Assembly (NCBI GenBank): GCA_964017185.1
Contig: OZ024871.1
Location: forward strand, 62,051,226 to 62,115,225
Direction: 5' to 3'
Length of the DNA: 64,000 nt
Origin: Rugalucina vietnamica
Taxonomy: Eukaryota; Mollusca; Bivalvia; Lucinida; Lucinidae
Shown: positions 25,301-39,100 of the stretch, piece after piece
How positions within the stretch are numbered: position 1 is the stretch's first letter
Layout: the number at the start of each line of letters is the position of its first letter
The notes under the pieces: model-generated
Database searches by the model: none
The model's input: only the letters and a program-made list of their open reading frames with translations
What the model was told of the DNA's origin: nothing
Program-made: the position numbers and the translations under genes

Positions 25301-28194
25301 ATAATTGTCGCTGTAGGTTCTAGATCAAAATGTGATACCTGAATGTGTATCTTATGTATCTTTATTGGTATTCAGTAAAGGTTTCAAATTTCAATATCAT
25401 GGCGTCATAATTCAACATAATGTCGCCTTTATTATGACTTCACTGGCGTCATTACTATTCTAAAAATTCATCAGATTGTACAGACACTATTTAGACAATT
25501 AGCTAGTAAGTTTGTTCTACATAAATCCTCCATTTTCAAAATACCAAACTGGTGATTCATAGCTCTCAATAAGTATTTTCCCCTTGGTTTTGGTATAATC
25601 CTTAAGGCGATAACATTCTTTTCTGACGTCAAACGTAAGTGTTCAAAATACGTACATTTAGACATTCGATTACAGCGTCAAACTTTATTAATTATCAATA
25701 CTGAATGAGCCAATCAGAAGACAGGGTTTTCTTCAGTCACACAACAAACACAATGTGATATCCACAGGAATAAGCACGAGATATGTGTTGCCCAGGATTT
25801 TAATCTATGCACAAACGGAGATAAAACAGCAATAACAGCAGTTACAATGAAAAAAAAATAATTCTAAAAAAAAGAAAAAAAGGTTGACGATCTGTCGGGT
25901 TGACAAAATTTTTGCACTGGCCATTAGCTTGCTTTATTGTGTTGCTTATCCGGGGTTGTGTTAAAAGAACATAAGCCTGCGGCTATTTACGTGTTACAGA
26001 ATATCAGAAGAAGTAATACGTCCTTAAAATTTCTAAGTGAATTCTACAAACCACTGATTTCCCTAGACACCAATAACTATGTTCAAAAGAGGCATCATAG
26101 CCTTTTCATCTAATAAATATTCTACGTCGCTCGCTCTGTGAATAATGTTTTCCTTATAATAATACGTAAAATGTCAGAGACCTAAGAAAATCTTGGTTAT
26201 GAATAAAGAATTGTCCTTTTGCCTCACGAAGTAAATTATATATAAATACATAATACTTTCTAAGGGTATAGCTCCGTTTGATGGAACCTGACCAGAAATG
26301 TATATGTCCCTTGATGGCTTAAGTGCAGATCTCGAATGCCTTATTTGTTTTTTGCTAAATGACCTAATTCCATTTAGTACTTAATGCATTTCCGTTTTAA
26401 CAGTCTAGTTATTGCCTCAAGGCAGCCTTAAGATTCATACGTAATGGGTACCTAATATCTGATGCTAAGTGTTGTTTTACATCTTGTCTATAAATTGTTA
26501 CTCGATGATTGTCTTATTACATGTCGGTAACTTAGCTTAATGTGTTTTAAGTGCCAGATCAGCTGGCTGAATATTCTATGCATAATTGTGATAGATTACG
26601 CGTGTCTAGCTTACAAAAATATTATTCCATCACTCCTTTATTATTATGGCACAGTGATACATCATAGCGCAGTTTACTAGTTTAGAACAGTCATGCGTAT
26701 AGTACTTTATAAGGGGATAGACGATACATTGTGTGCAACCTAAACGTATTCCTCCCCATACTTTGTAACCTGAGCGCGGTAGACATCAGAACACCCAAAG
26801 GGAAGAATAAAATCTAAAAACTAAGCAGAATCTGGATATAATTTCCTAAATAACTATTAACTGCACTTTTTATTATCAATTAAACACATATAAAGGGGGA
26901 ATGAATTCCATTTTAAGCGAGGAAACGAATTACACTACTTCATTTACCAAGGTTACACTCAAGTTCATCGTGTATGGCCTCTGTGAACGACATAACCATC
27001 ACATGAATAGCCGATCATTGACATTGTACGACTTTGATGGCAACACGATATCCCATTGTTAAGTCTCCGAGGCAAATTTCGAATGGCTATGCAGAATGGC
27101 TGTTTGTGGCATGAGTTAGAGCCATACCAAACAATTACTGAGAAACAATTTGACGTTTGACGTGTACAAAAAAAAAAGCCAGAGACATTCTTGTGATTTG
27201 CTGATACATGTAAATGGTTGATTAAGTGCGGCCTTGCTGTGGCTACTTCTTTCATCTGAGTTGTGCTTTAAAACCACCATAAATGCATATCAGCACCTTT
27301 TTATCTTCACATGATCAAGAAATACGAAGTGTCACGTACTTAATCATATCTGGTAATGAAAAAAACAATGATAATTAAGACCAGATTAGATGCCATAAAG
27401 CTTTAAAACAATGTGATCAGTATATGCTACATTGTAGCCATACTTATAACTTATCTTCTCACTATGAACCGAATTTGATTTAAAAAAAAATGTGCGTTTA
27501 GAATGATACACTAATCGCAAAAGCATGTATTCTATCGTTACGGGTAGTCGATCGAAAGTCAATGGTCATAAAGTAATAAGTAAATGTGTAACCATTAATG
27601 CTAGAGGAGGCTAGTAGCGTTAAATGCTGGATTAGCGATCTCGAGAATGGCACCTGTAGTAAGGGAACACGTAATGGTTATCTAATTTGAATTGATTGTC
27701 GCAGACCACAAGTTGGAAAATTTGGTTCATTACGGTATTCATTAAAGACGCTAGCGAACCCATCGATTTTCTTGTAAAATAATTATGCTTAAACGTGGGA
27801 ACACCTGCCTTCGAGGCGTCCTTACTTGGCAGACAGAAAAAAATGTCTGCAATTTTACATATAATAGTATTGCACTTAAAATTACGGAATATGAAACTGA
27901 CAAAACAACAGGCAAAATGAAACAAAAATAGCACCATACAGAGAGTTCAAATTTTGCTTTTGTTCTTGCGGTAGGCGTTACTTTTTATCGTGTTGCGGCA
28001 ATAATAATCCTCTAATAATCTCTAATAAATGAGAAAGAGCTAATACTGCGGTTCTACAATCTGATATACCTGATACGCCAAAGACACTAATTCAAAGTTG
28101 AATGTCAACATACTTTTAGCTTATACATTGTAAGAGGTTTCTGGCATCAAAGAGGCAGTCATGAAGCGCGCCAATGAAAAATATTTTCGTTTTG

Positions 28195-28247
<53 letters not shown>

Positions 28248-31200
28248 TTATTTATTTATTGAGAATGTGAATTTTAAACAAAGATCACTTATTCCATCTG
28301 TGTTTCATAAACATAATTTCAAGCAGTGACTCTACAGTTTGGTTTATGTTAGATCTGTTTGCAATAATTATCCAGAAGCAGATCCCTCATGACGCAATAT
28401 CTACATACCGGGTAGCCATCCAGAGCTATTTTCTCCAACATGATATCTAGTTCGTTGGCTGTAGGTTGGCATGCTGTAAATACCGACACACCAGAGGTCG
28501 CTCGGTGGAGGTTCCCGGCTCTGCCCGTGGCCTGAGTATCGGCGTCTGTATTGTCCTTCACTAGGAAATATTGACCCTGTAACGACAACGAAAATAGGAA
28601 CAATTACAAAAATAACTTAGCCGAAAAGCTTAATATATTAAAACGACCGACAGCACCGACATTGATATCAGAAACCTGGATAAAAAGGCCAACAGTTATT
28701 ATAAAAATAATTACAATCATCTTAATAAAATAATCTATACTGGGAGTTTAAATCAGAAGGTTGAACATGAATAACAAAATGGAAAGCATAATTACAACGG
28801 CAACATGGTTAAAATGTAGCAGCAGTCTATCTGGAAAACATGGGTAAACAATAACCTATGTGAAACATTTAATTCAAATGGTCAGTATAGATAAATAAAA
28901 CATGTCTCGACACGATAAGATAAATATAAAAATGGCAAACACGAACATTTTCAAAACTATTTCATAAGGAACTTAAGTATACGCCTTTGATCTAAGTATG
29001 GCAAAATACCACAAGATGCAAAGTGCTGGTGACATGACTGAATTGTCTTTTGCTGATGCTTTGCAAGTTTCTGCTCAAATAAGATATATTTAGAATCATA
29101 GATGCGACATACATGTACTATTTTCCGGGTTGCTAAGATATTTCCTAGCATGGTGTTACCGCAAACAGTGTGTCACATCATCTAGAATTACGGACCAGGA
29201 ATATATTAGCAGACTCATGTGAAACTCCGCCTTTTTCATTTGACAGGAACTTAAACAAAGTGGCCGTACATCAACGCCTTTGGTTTCGCTTCCACTAGCT
29301 TCCACTTTTAATCGTTGTCTGTGGCTATACAGGCAAATCTACGTTGAACTTGGTAGACAGATTTTCTTACGCTGTGGCTTCCACGAAGACAGATTTTCTT
29401 ACGCTGTGTCTTTATGCAGTTACCATGGATTCCTTTCTGAATAGGAATTTAATTTCTCGTTTGCGTTTATTCTATCGTAATATCTATCTCTCCAATGAAT
29501 GCTTTAAGGTTTCACAGCCGCAAACAGCGCTATATCTTGCTTAGTGCGTCTAATATTGGTGATGTTTTCCAGCACAAATCACAACGAACTTGATTGCTAA
29601 AACATCATGCTAACACACCCCTGTAATTATGACCGCTTAAATTTCGTTAAGATATTCAATACTTTGTAAACTGGGAAATGCAGCATTTTTATTTTATTTG
29701 TCATTTAAAATTATTGCAGGACATTATTTCTAATACTGTGTGCAAGGTAGGCTCAGTTGCTAGCTTCAATTAGAAGGCAGCAATAAGAATGAACATTAAG
29801 CATTAAGCTTCAAAACATACTTCCTACTGTCATAAACTGTACATTGCATAGACATGTTATCGTAGTGAATATTCGCGGGGTCGCATTGGTTTACACTGAA
29901 ATGAAGTTGACGAACCAGATCATTACGGACTAAACTCATGTAAATTGAGAAGCTTAAGAACTCGTTATCTCCTTCATTGCTGACAATTAATGTGTAACCT
30001 CATGGCCATACTCGACAAATTATAGATGTCATTGACTTAAACATTCTAGATGCTTGGTAAGAACGCTTCACTTGATGACATTGTGTGTGAGAGAGGCATA
30101 AAATACGAAAGTGAAGTCTTACAAACTATATTGCATAAAATTGCATAGAACAGTTCTTGGTATTCTGAAAACAAGTAGCCCAAAGGGCAACGATCGCTCA
30201 CAGGAGCGTCAACAAATACAATTACTGGGAGTTTTACCATTCATGACCATCTTGGTCATAAGTCCACATAGAGTTGGCTTTAGCTGGCCAAACGGTTTCA
30301 GGGGAGGTTTGAGTATTATGGCAATATGCATGTAAATGTATATTGCACCGGGGTGGGGGGCAGATGAACCACTGGGGTCTACTTGTTTTTAGAATCATAA
30401 ATACATAATCCAATTGACCAATTCCTGCAAGATTTCCTACTTGAATGACAACAGTTTCTCCAATTAAATGCATAAGAGACTTATGTTAAACCTGTCGTAA
30501 AATAGGTCAAGGTAATTACATAGTCATGGTTTATTGTAGTACTTTAGTCATCAGTGCTACGTGCCAAGTCGCTTTGAAATAGGTCCACCGGTTCCACAGA
30601 AGAAGATTTTTATAGCAGAGAAATAAAGATGTACTAAATTGGTGAAGAAGGTAGGTTTCGAACCCACATACTACGGCAACTGCGCCAAGCTATACAGGGC
30701 CATCGCCTCTACCGACTGCGCTACTACGCTTCATAAAAACGGAGTTATCATAGCTCAGCTTTAGAGGCGATTTCCCTGCATAATCCGTCTGATAAGTTGC
30801 TATTATACATATTATACATTACTTCCCCCTTCCTCTAGATGCTTCATTAAAATTTGGCTTTGATTGCCTAAGCGATTTCACGGGAGAAGATATTTGAACA
30901 TTATATTAATATAAATGCATACTGCACCAGGATGGTGGCAGTGGAACTCCTGGGGTCCAATTATTTTTCAGAATCATAAATATTCAGTTCAATTGCCCAT
31001 TTCTCGCAAGATTTTCCCTTATAATGACATTTTAACAGTTTACCTCATTCTAGTTCATAGGTGACCTATGTTGACCTTGCCGTAAAATAGGTCAAATTCA
31101 TCACAGGGTCATGATTTATATACTCGTTGTAGTTTTTTGTTATAATAAATATTTCGATCGTTTCATCGAATAGATCGAAATAATTGTCTATGCGACACGA

Positions 31201-34200
31201 GAGCGCGACTAATTCGCTGTAGTATACTGGAGGTTATGCACGGGCGATTCAGTGAGTAAGCGGTTTACTGTGATTTTGAAGTTCAGTTTCTAGGGCACTC
31301 TCTCGAAGTGAACAGCTTTGTACCGCGGCGAGATTTTTACATGTACACTGACGTTTTCGTTCGATGAACATATGGAGCTCGAGACATGACGAAGCTTGAA
31401 TGGAGCAGCGGCGGTGAGACAAATTTCACGGAGACAAATTTCACGGAGAAAAAATAAGTTTTACACCGGACGGTATTTCATTCTATAATTCAAATCTCTG
31501 TCGCTTCGTATCAATGTATCAATTTAGACGTGTTGTCTTGGAGTCAACTAAATCATTTACAAAGTGATAACTTATTGACATGTAGGGGCGCCCGGATAGC
31601 TCAGTCGGTAGCGCGTATGGCTTCTGACTAGCTATGTACCTCTGCCGTGCAGGTTCGAATCCCACTGGCGACGCCAGTAAAAACTATCAATTATTGAAAA
31701 AACTATCAATGGTTCCTGCATCGGTATGTACCAATGGTTTGACTGTCACCTTCCGGGCGCGGTGGTTTCACAGGGTATTTCCCGACCGAACGTCGAGAAC
31801 TTCCCTGGCTTTCCCCCACCACTAGACAGTCGGCGTCTAAGAAGCAGAATTGCTTAGCTAAGTAGAAATGCCTAGCTTGACGTCTATTTCCAGTAAGTAG
31901 GTCATTCGTTTGTAAGATGACACGTTAAATGCACGTGGGTTTGTTAAATTCGTGATGGCATAGGTTACCGCGCCATTTAATGACTTATTTGCAGTATTGC
32001 TTAAATGCGTAGTTTTCAGGCAATCAACAGAAAAACCAAGATCGGCTTATTATTACTCACACAGGCTTTATATGCAATACAAGGTAAGAAAGAACACAAC
32101 GCTTTTATTCAGCATACGGCTATAGTTAATTGTAGCAGCAGATACATCATCAATTATTTAAAAAGGACATAAACGAAGAACAGCATTATATACTGACCTA
32201 AATATGTAACCGTTTAACGTGGATTGATATATTTACAAAGTCCCTAACACCCCCTAAACTTTGAACATGTTGTTCTCAGTCCTGGGATACAGATCATTCA
32301 TGATATTACATCTCCTGAAAGGGCTATGAATGACAAACGTTATCCTAGTAATATAACCAGAATTTGTATTTGCATTTTCGTGCATGTTGGTAGTGAAATG
32401 CACTGTTAGTTTGAAAACTGCTTTTATTTTTCTTGCATTGTTTTACGCTTAAATAAGAAATATTGTGGGATGAGTGTTGGCACGGTAGTTAGTAAGTAGA
32501 AAAATCTATCAACTGCTATCATTTTTGTTCTGTTTGAAACAATTCTTACCGAAATATCTGCAGACAAAAAGCCCGTTTTTTTTTAGACTAATCAAGGTCA
32601 AATTAATGGGCTTATTTGTTATGTAAAAAGGCTATGGAAATATACTGTATATGTATTGTTATGGGCCGAACATACTTTTTGCAACCCTGTGTCTGTCACG
32701 AATCGCATGTGCTTTGTTGTTTCCCAATTTTTCATCGTAATTTCAACAATTTGATTTGCCTCGAAAATTTATATGACCAGACATTTTTTACGAAACTGAT
32801 TTTACCTTGTATGCACCATTTGTTCTGGTTTCAATCGCCTTTTTACGCGAATTTTATCCATAAAACATTCCATTTTTCATCTATAGCATGTTTACATCCA
32901 GAGTGTGTATTGATTGCGTGTGTGAGTACAATATCGATAATGTGTAAACCCGTCTGTCAAAGTTGTGTCGGCGGCTTCTTTTGAATTTCAAACAGAAAAA
33001 TCAACTTATTACATCAAAGTTCAATACCTACCCAATTCGTCTCGTCATTTCCATTGTAAGAATTCGAAAGATAAATTATTCTACTTTCGTTTCGTGATGC
33101 TCTCAATGATTGTTTCATTCAAGTTTTACGCGATTTTTGCATTTTTTCGCGACCGGTTGGTGAAATTCTTTACGCTTTCTATCAATATGGCCGTCGTGTT
33201 GTCGTTTCATACAGCATCCTACAGCATCATACACCGCGCGACGTTGTAGGGTCATGTGACCCTACGTTTCCTACGTCGGTTTTCGCTGTAGGAGGTCAAA
33301 CCTACACCACTTTCATCTGTAGGGTGTAGGGTCGTAGGGTGTAGGATCACCCGAGTATATAAGAAAACGCTGTAGGTTCCTAAGAGGACTCCAAATTTTG
33401 ATCGCTTAGAGAGCAGACACGTTTTAGGTTTCTGTCAAAATTATTTCATTTTTCGCTTTATTTAACGACTTTTATTCCGTTTCTGATTACGATAAGATAA
33501 GGAATCAACAGATAACAACACAGAGAATCATTTGTAAAGTTTATTGACAATTTTAATATTTTTTTTTAGTAATTTCTGGAACAATTCATAATTTCATTTT
33601 ATGCTAAATACAAGTAACTGCTTTCATAAAAGCCAGCTTTCTTTTATAATCACTGACGCTGACATAACTTACAATAAACGTATTTGCTGACCATTTTGTG
33701 CCATTTTATCATTAAATCATTGTCCATCCATCCGTCCATGCTGCCATTTCAATATATCCATGTTACATTTAACTATTACTGTTAAATTTTAATATTTTCA
33801 CCATGCATCCACTGTAGTTTGCCAAAACAATTTTATTCATTAAATGGCAACCTGAGAAACCATTTCTTTTCATTTCAAGCCATTTCATTCATAACGTTAT
33901 CACTCATTATCATACAAAAGTCGCTTTGGTTGGAGTCCGTGCCTTTGTTGGTTCATCATTTTTTTTTCTGAGTGACCGAGTTGCACTCGAACATATCTCC
34001 CCTAAAGGCGATCGGCTGATCAAGGTTGACACCGCACAGCCGACGCGTAACAGTATGTTCTACCTGAATGAACAGACTACCTGTCCTATTTTAACAGGTA
34101 TACACAGCGTGTACATACTATAATGCATATAAATATACTGTACAAAATAATTTTATCTATGTTTTATTTGAGACATGTCTCAGAGGACTTTAAATCCAAC

Positions 34201-36156
34201 GTTACTTCAACACCACACAACAATTGTTTTTACCCTTATTAGATATATAAAAGATATTGTCAGAAGAACTTCCCTAATGTCTAAAACGTATGAAGACACT
34301 GTTCAAAGTAAAAGTTGCTTAATTTGTTTGGCATGGTATATTTAAGGTACAGGTATTTGCATAAGTGACGGACAATATTATTTAGAGTAATAAATCTGAT
34401 AAAGATGATGCACCTGCTATTCATGCAAATCGTTTCTAAGCTAATTTTTCAGCTTGCAAATTAGTTGGAGAACATTATTTAGACCTTCACAAAGGTTTCT
34501 ATCAATTAAAATCAAAAATTTATTTTAAAGGATTATTTATGGAAATTGATTAGAAAAATAGGTAATTTCACTAAAAACTTCTATTACAATGGCTTCCCTT
34601 TGGAAAACATTATCATTCATAAGAAAGTTTAAGGTTTAGGGATTATTCTGGTATGTAACATGCCACATTTTTTAAAAAAATCTATGAAATATTTATGAGC
34701 AGAAAACACTATTATTTTAGTAATAAGGAACCTTAAAAAATAATAATAATTTACGACATATTATTGAACAGTTCGTATCATGTATATATACAATATAAAC
34801 CGCATATACTGTCAACATTTTGTTTGCAGCGAAGATGCAACTGGAGATGCGCTTATGTTGGCAGCGACAATGTAAAGTCGTTTTGGGCAATGGGACGACG
34901 GTAAAGGCACCGCCATGTCAATTTCGGCAGTTGTGATGAGATGAGTCTTGTATAATAAGATGAGTATCTACATGTTGTTTTATTTATATTGCGCATATAA
35001 GCAACATTCTTATTAGAGTGCAATCTGTTAATTAGAGAGACAGTTTAATGAGTATTGCTTTATAATGTTAATGTGCATAGATAATCATATTTGACACGTG
35101 AGGGACAAGAACTATCCATGCTGTGCTCAGGTCTTTTAAATTTGTACTCACAGCTTCGATATCCAGGTATGAATAACGAATTCACGAAAACTGACTACAG
35201 GATGTATTATTTTTTGGTTAAACATATAAACATGTAAGTATACCTCTTTTCTAGTAGTATAATATTCTTGTCGTGTTTTTTATTATTCGTATTTGGCATA
35301 GAAAACAGTAAAACGATATACGTTATGAAACATTACATGACTTGGCAGTTAGCATGATCAGAAACACAGTAACGTGCCTGTATTTTTGTATTACCATAAG
35401 CGTGTACGTCATTATAGTAACACGCAATAAAATCGCAGGAAAGTTTGGCGTGAAACGTTTGAAACTCTCGATTATTAATTGCGTTTATGTTTCAGCATGA
35501 TGCAGTGTACTGTATGACTCGGGTTATGTTCTGAAAGCACAATGCTCAATGTTCCGGGGAGTGGTTCATTGTGATAACATGCTTACGTGGATATCAGCAA
35601 GATAAGTATTTTAGGAGATTTTTCTTTTCAAAATGTTTACGGCGATGGTTATCATAAACACGTAATACAGTATCGAACACTGGATTGGCAAAGCAGAGAA
35701 AATACACATATTGTACATGCAAATAGAATGTAATTTAGCGACGGTATGTGCATTGTACGTGTAAGTAGAATGTCACTTTAGATACGGTATGTACATTGTT
35801 TTACATTTTGTACATTTGTATGTCAATAGTACTGTAGCCTTAGCCGTTATGCATAAAACACAACAGTTTTTGAAAAAGGTAATATTTACTGTAACAACTG
35901 CAACGGTTTGTTTTACTGGAGGTAATCGTTACACGTTAAGCTGAGATGCACGGAAATGGTCAAAAGTTTCAAACAGAATTAACTTCGTAAAAGGTAATTG
36001 AACAGACATGTGGCTTGAATCAACGCCAGTTTAAGCGATTGTTATTTAGGTTAAGTCTCGAAACATAAAGAAAAAGTGTCAGTCTAGAGGTTCTGATTAT
36101 ACCGAAAAACAGGTTTGTAAAAGTCAGATTAATATATTTCATAGATCAGTACATTC

Positions 36157-36187
<31 letters not shown>

Positions 36188-39100
36188 AAGTAAGATCAAA
36201 GTTTCTAAATTGGCTAGTAGCAGTTATTGGTACATTTTAAATCTAGTTGCAAAGGCGGTTGTCTAAAGGTCCGGATATTTTTGCAGATTGTCAGTGCAAA
36301 CATGTAATAGTGTCGTACCAAAGTTTATTAATGCAAAGAAACGGACAATCGAAAGTTGTCAATAAGATCTAAAGGCGGAAATAGCGTAGTGTATATAATA
36401 AACTGACAAGGTACATGTACTTGCAAGACTACGAGAAATGAAGTGATTATGCTGTATGTAAAGCACATGTTTAAATCATATATATGCAGAAAACGGATAA
36501 AACAGTTATGTATGCTTTATTTCTATCAAATATCAGCTCTGGAAGATACACGTTATTAAGACTGGTAAGTGATATAATAGTATAATATGAGTCTTGTATG
36601 TGGTTAGTTTTTCCCTGATGAGGCTGGGACTCTGCAGCATGAACGCAATTGGAATATGACATAAGGAATATGATATAACAGAGCCATTGATGAATTTTGA
36701 AATTAGACATATAAATTAAATATACAAGAACCTTCATAGGTATTCATCAATAGCATAATGTACATTCCTTGTTAGGCAAGTAATTCACAGCTCCGAGTGA
36801 CATGGCATTATGTGCCTATTATTAGGTAAACGTAAGTACTGTTCGAGGATAGACATGTGAACTCCGTACGAGACTTAAAGCATGGCTGAAATGTGAGCAT
36901 CGAGATCCATTGAAAAGTAAGCCACGGGTGTGGCTGGAACCATCCTTGGAGAATTATTAGCACCGGATCAGGTTAATAACCAGTGTAATGAGACTGGAGT
37001 ATCATGCAGGTAAATACATGTACCGATGAAAACTGAAATATGAGACTCGTATGAGTATTAATTCAGTTTGAGCCCCGGCTGTGGATAAAATTTGAACCCG
37101 GATGCGGACCACGGATCAGGTTAGAAAATCAGAGTAATAAATGAGACCGGAATATTATACAGGTAAAAATGAGTATTGACGAAAACCGGAAATATAAGCT
37201 TCGTACGAGTATTGAATTGTGAGCCCTGGCTGTGGCCAAACTTTGATCCCGCATTTGGGCACTGGATCAGACTAGAAAATCGGAGTAATACATGTACTGG
37301 AGTATCATGCAGGTAAATATGAACACCGATGGAAATTGAAATTATGAGCCTTGTACGAATATTAAAATGTAAGCCAGGTATGTGGCTGAAATATGAGCCC
37401 AGGATGTGGCTGAAATGAGAGCCTCGGATATGGCTGAAAAGTAAAGCTTCAGATGTGGCTGAAAATAAAAGTTCGGATGCGGTTAAATTGTGAGCCCCGG
37501 AAGTGGCTGAAACGTTAGCATAGGGAATGGCTGAAATGAAAGCCTTGGATGTGGTTGAAAAGTTACTCTTCAGATGTGGCTGAAAATCAAAGCTCGGATG
37601 CAGCTCAATTGTGAGCCCCGGAAGTGGCTGAAACGTGAGCCCCGGAAGTGGCTGAAATGTAAATCTCGGATGTGGCTAAAATCAAAGCCCGGAGTGTCTG
37701 AAAAAAAAAAAGCCCCGGATGTGGCAGAACTTGAATATTTGATGTGTCAGTAAGCGATGATCCTAGCCCGTAATACACACCGGAGGTATTAAAATAAAAC
37801 AATTTTATCAACAGTTTCGGATAAGAGTGATGTTATAATGTAGACAGTAAACTCAGAGTTAGTAAAGTAAGAAACGATGCAAATGGTTACACAGTTGCAG
37901 CAGTATGGGCATCAAGATATGCGTTATTGATAACAATTTAGTAGAGTTAGAAAGATAGAAAGACGGAGTTTAAGCCAACTTGTGCTGCCATGGATTCAGC
38001 ACATCAGATTTAAAACTATTACTATGGCTACACCATCAACCAAAGTTAATACGGTAAAGGTATAGCGTAAGAAGCGAGTCAATGTAAATTTAAAACGAAT
38101 CACACATTGCAAAATAGCTTAACATGAGGATTACAGATGGGGTAGGTTTGTTTTATACCAGTACGTTATGTAAGATACACTTTACATAAAATGGCGAGAA
38201 ATAAGATGAAAGAGAGAAAAATCGTATTCGTTATAGCATTAGAAATGTAAAGGCTACGGAAACAAAAATATGTGTAAAACAAAAGAGCATTATCTCGAAT
38301 TATAACAGAATATTGTTTTGATAATTAGAGCAAATACTATTCAAAGGTAGCAGAAGTGTAGTTGTATCGCAGTAAGCACCAGGGTGTTTCGAATTAAAAA
38401 AAAATGAATGTTGATATTGGATTTCATTGATCAGTCACATTCATAGTAAATTATTTTAAACATAGTCAATGTCGAATGGGAATCTCGTGCGATTTTTTTG
38501 ACGATTTATGACGACCTATATAAAACTTATCTATGGGGTATATGTATAACATTAAACCTGTTCGTCGCACTTACATCCGCGTGAGAGTCGATTTATGACG
38601 TCATCAATATGGCGGTTATCTGCCTATATATGTATTATTCGTTTTTCCATCAGAATCAAATGAAAACATCGCATTATTCCTTATTTTGCAAAGAAAATGT
38701 ATGAAATGCATCTGATTATACACACGATAGACGAATTAAGTCGATAGGTCAAAGGATATTGCTTTATCCGGCCGTGTGTCCGTTCGTGCATACGTTGAAC
38801 ATACGTTTTTTTTTCTTCTAGAACCGCCAACAACCTAGGTCCCACAGGAGCTAATTTGACATACCTTTGCACCCCCAGGACAATTTTTCATGGGTGCCAT
38901 ATCATTCATTGGAACCACAGAAATGCAAAGAATTTTTGTCCTCAAAGATAAACTCAACTACACTATGAAAAATTGCATGGTTTCCATGGCAACACAGTCA
39001 ACGTGATTCTTAAGCATGGGGGTGTACATACAAAATTGATCATATCTTCACTGTTCCTTATCCTAGACTACTGAACATGGTCTCATTTTAAAGCATAGAC

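Noticed and set aside
26965-27937. Minus-strand frames of 96 and 101 codons between paladin exons 2 and 3
   Set aside because: Neither matches the paladin protein, which is continuous from exon 2 to exon 3, nor any domain I know.
31585-31675. Functional tRNA gene
   Set aside because: A and B boxes are good but the T stem has two mismatches and no anticodon stem forms; SINE head preferred. The same holds for 30645-30735, 21710-21820 and 50050-50120.
32616-33249. Overlapping plus-strand frames of 122 and 94 codons
   Set aside because: Composition is that of AT-rich chance frames; no motif or homologue recognised.
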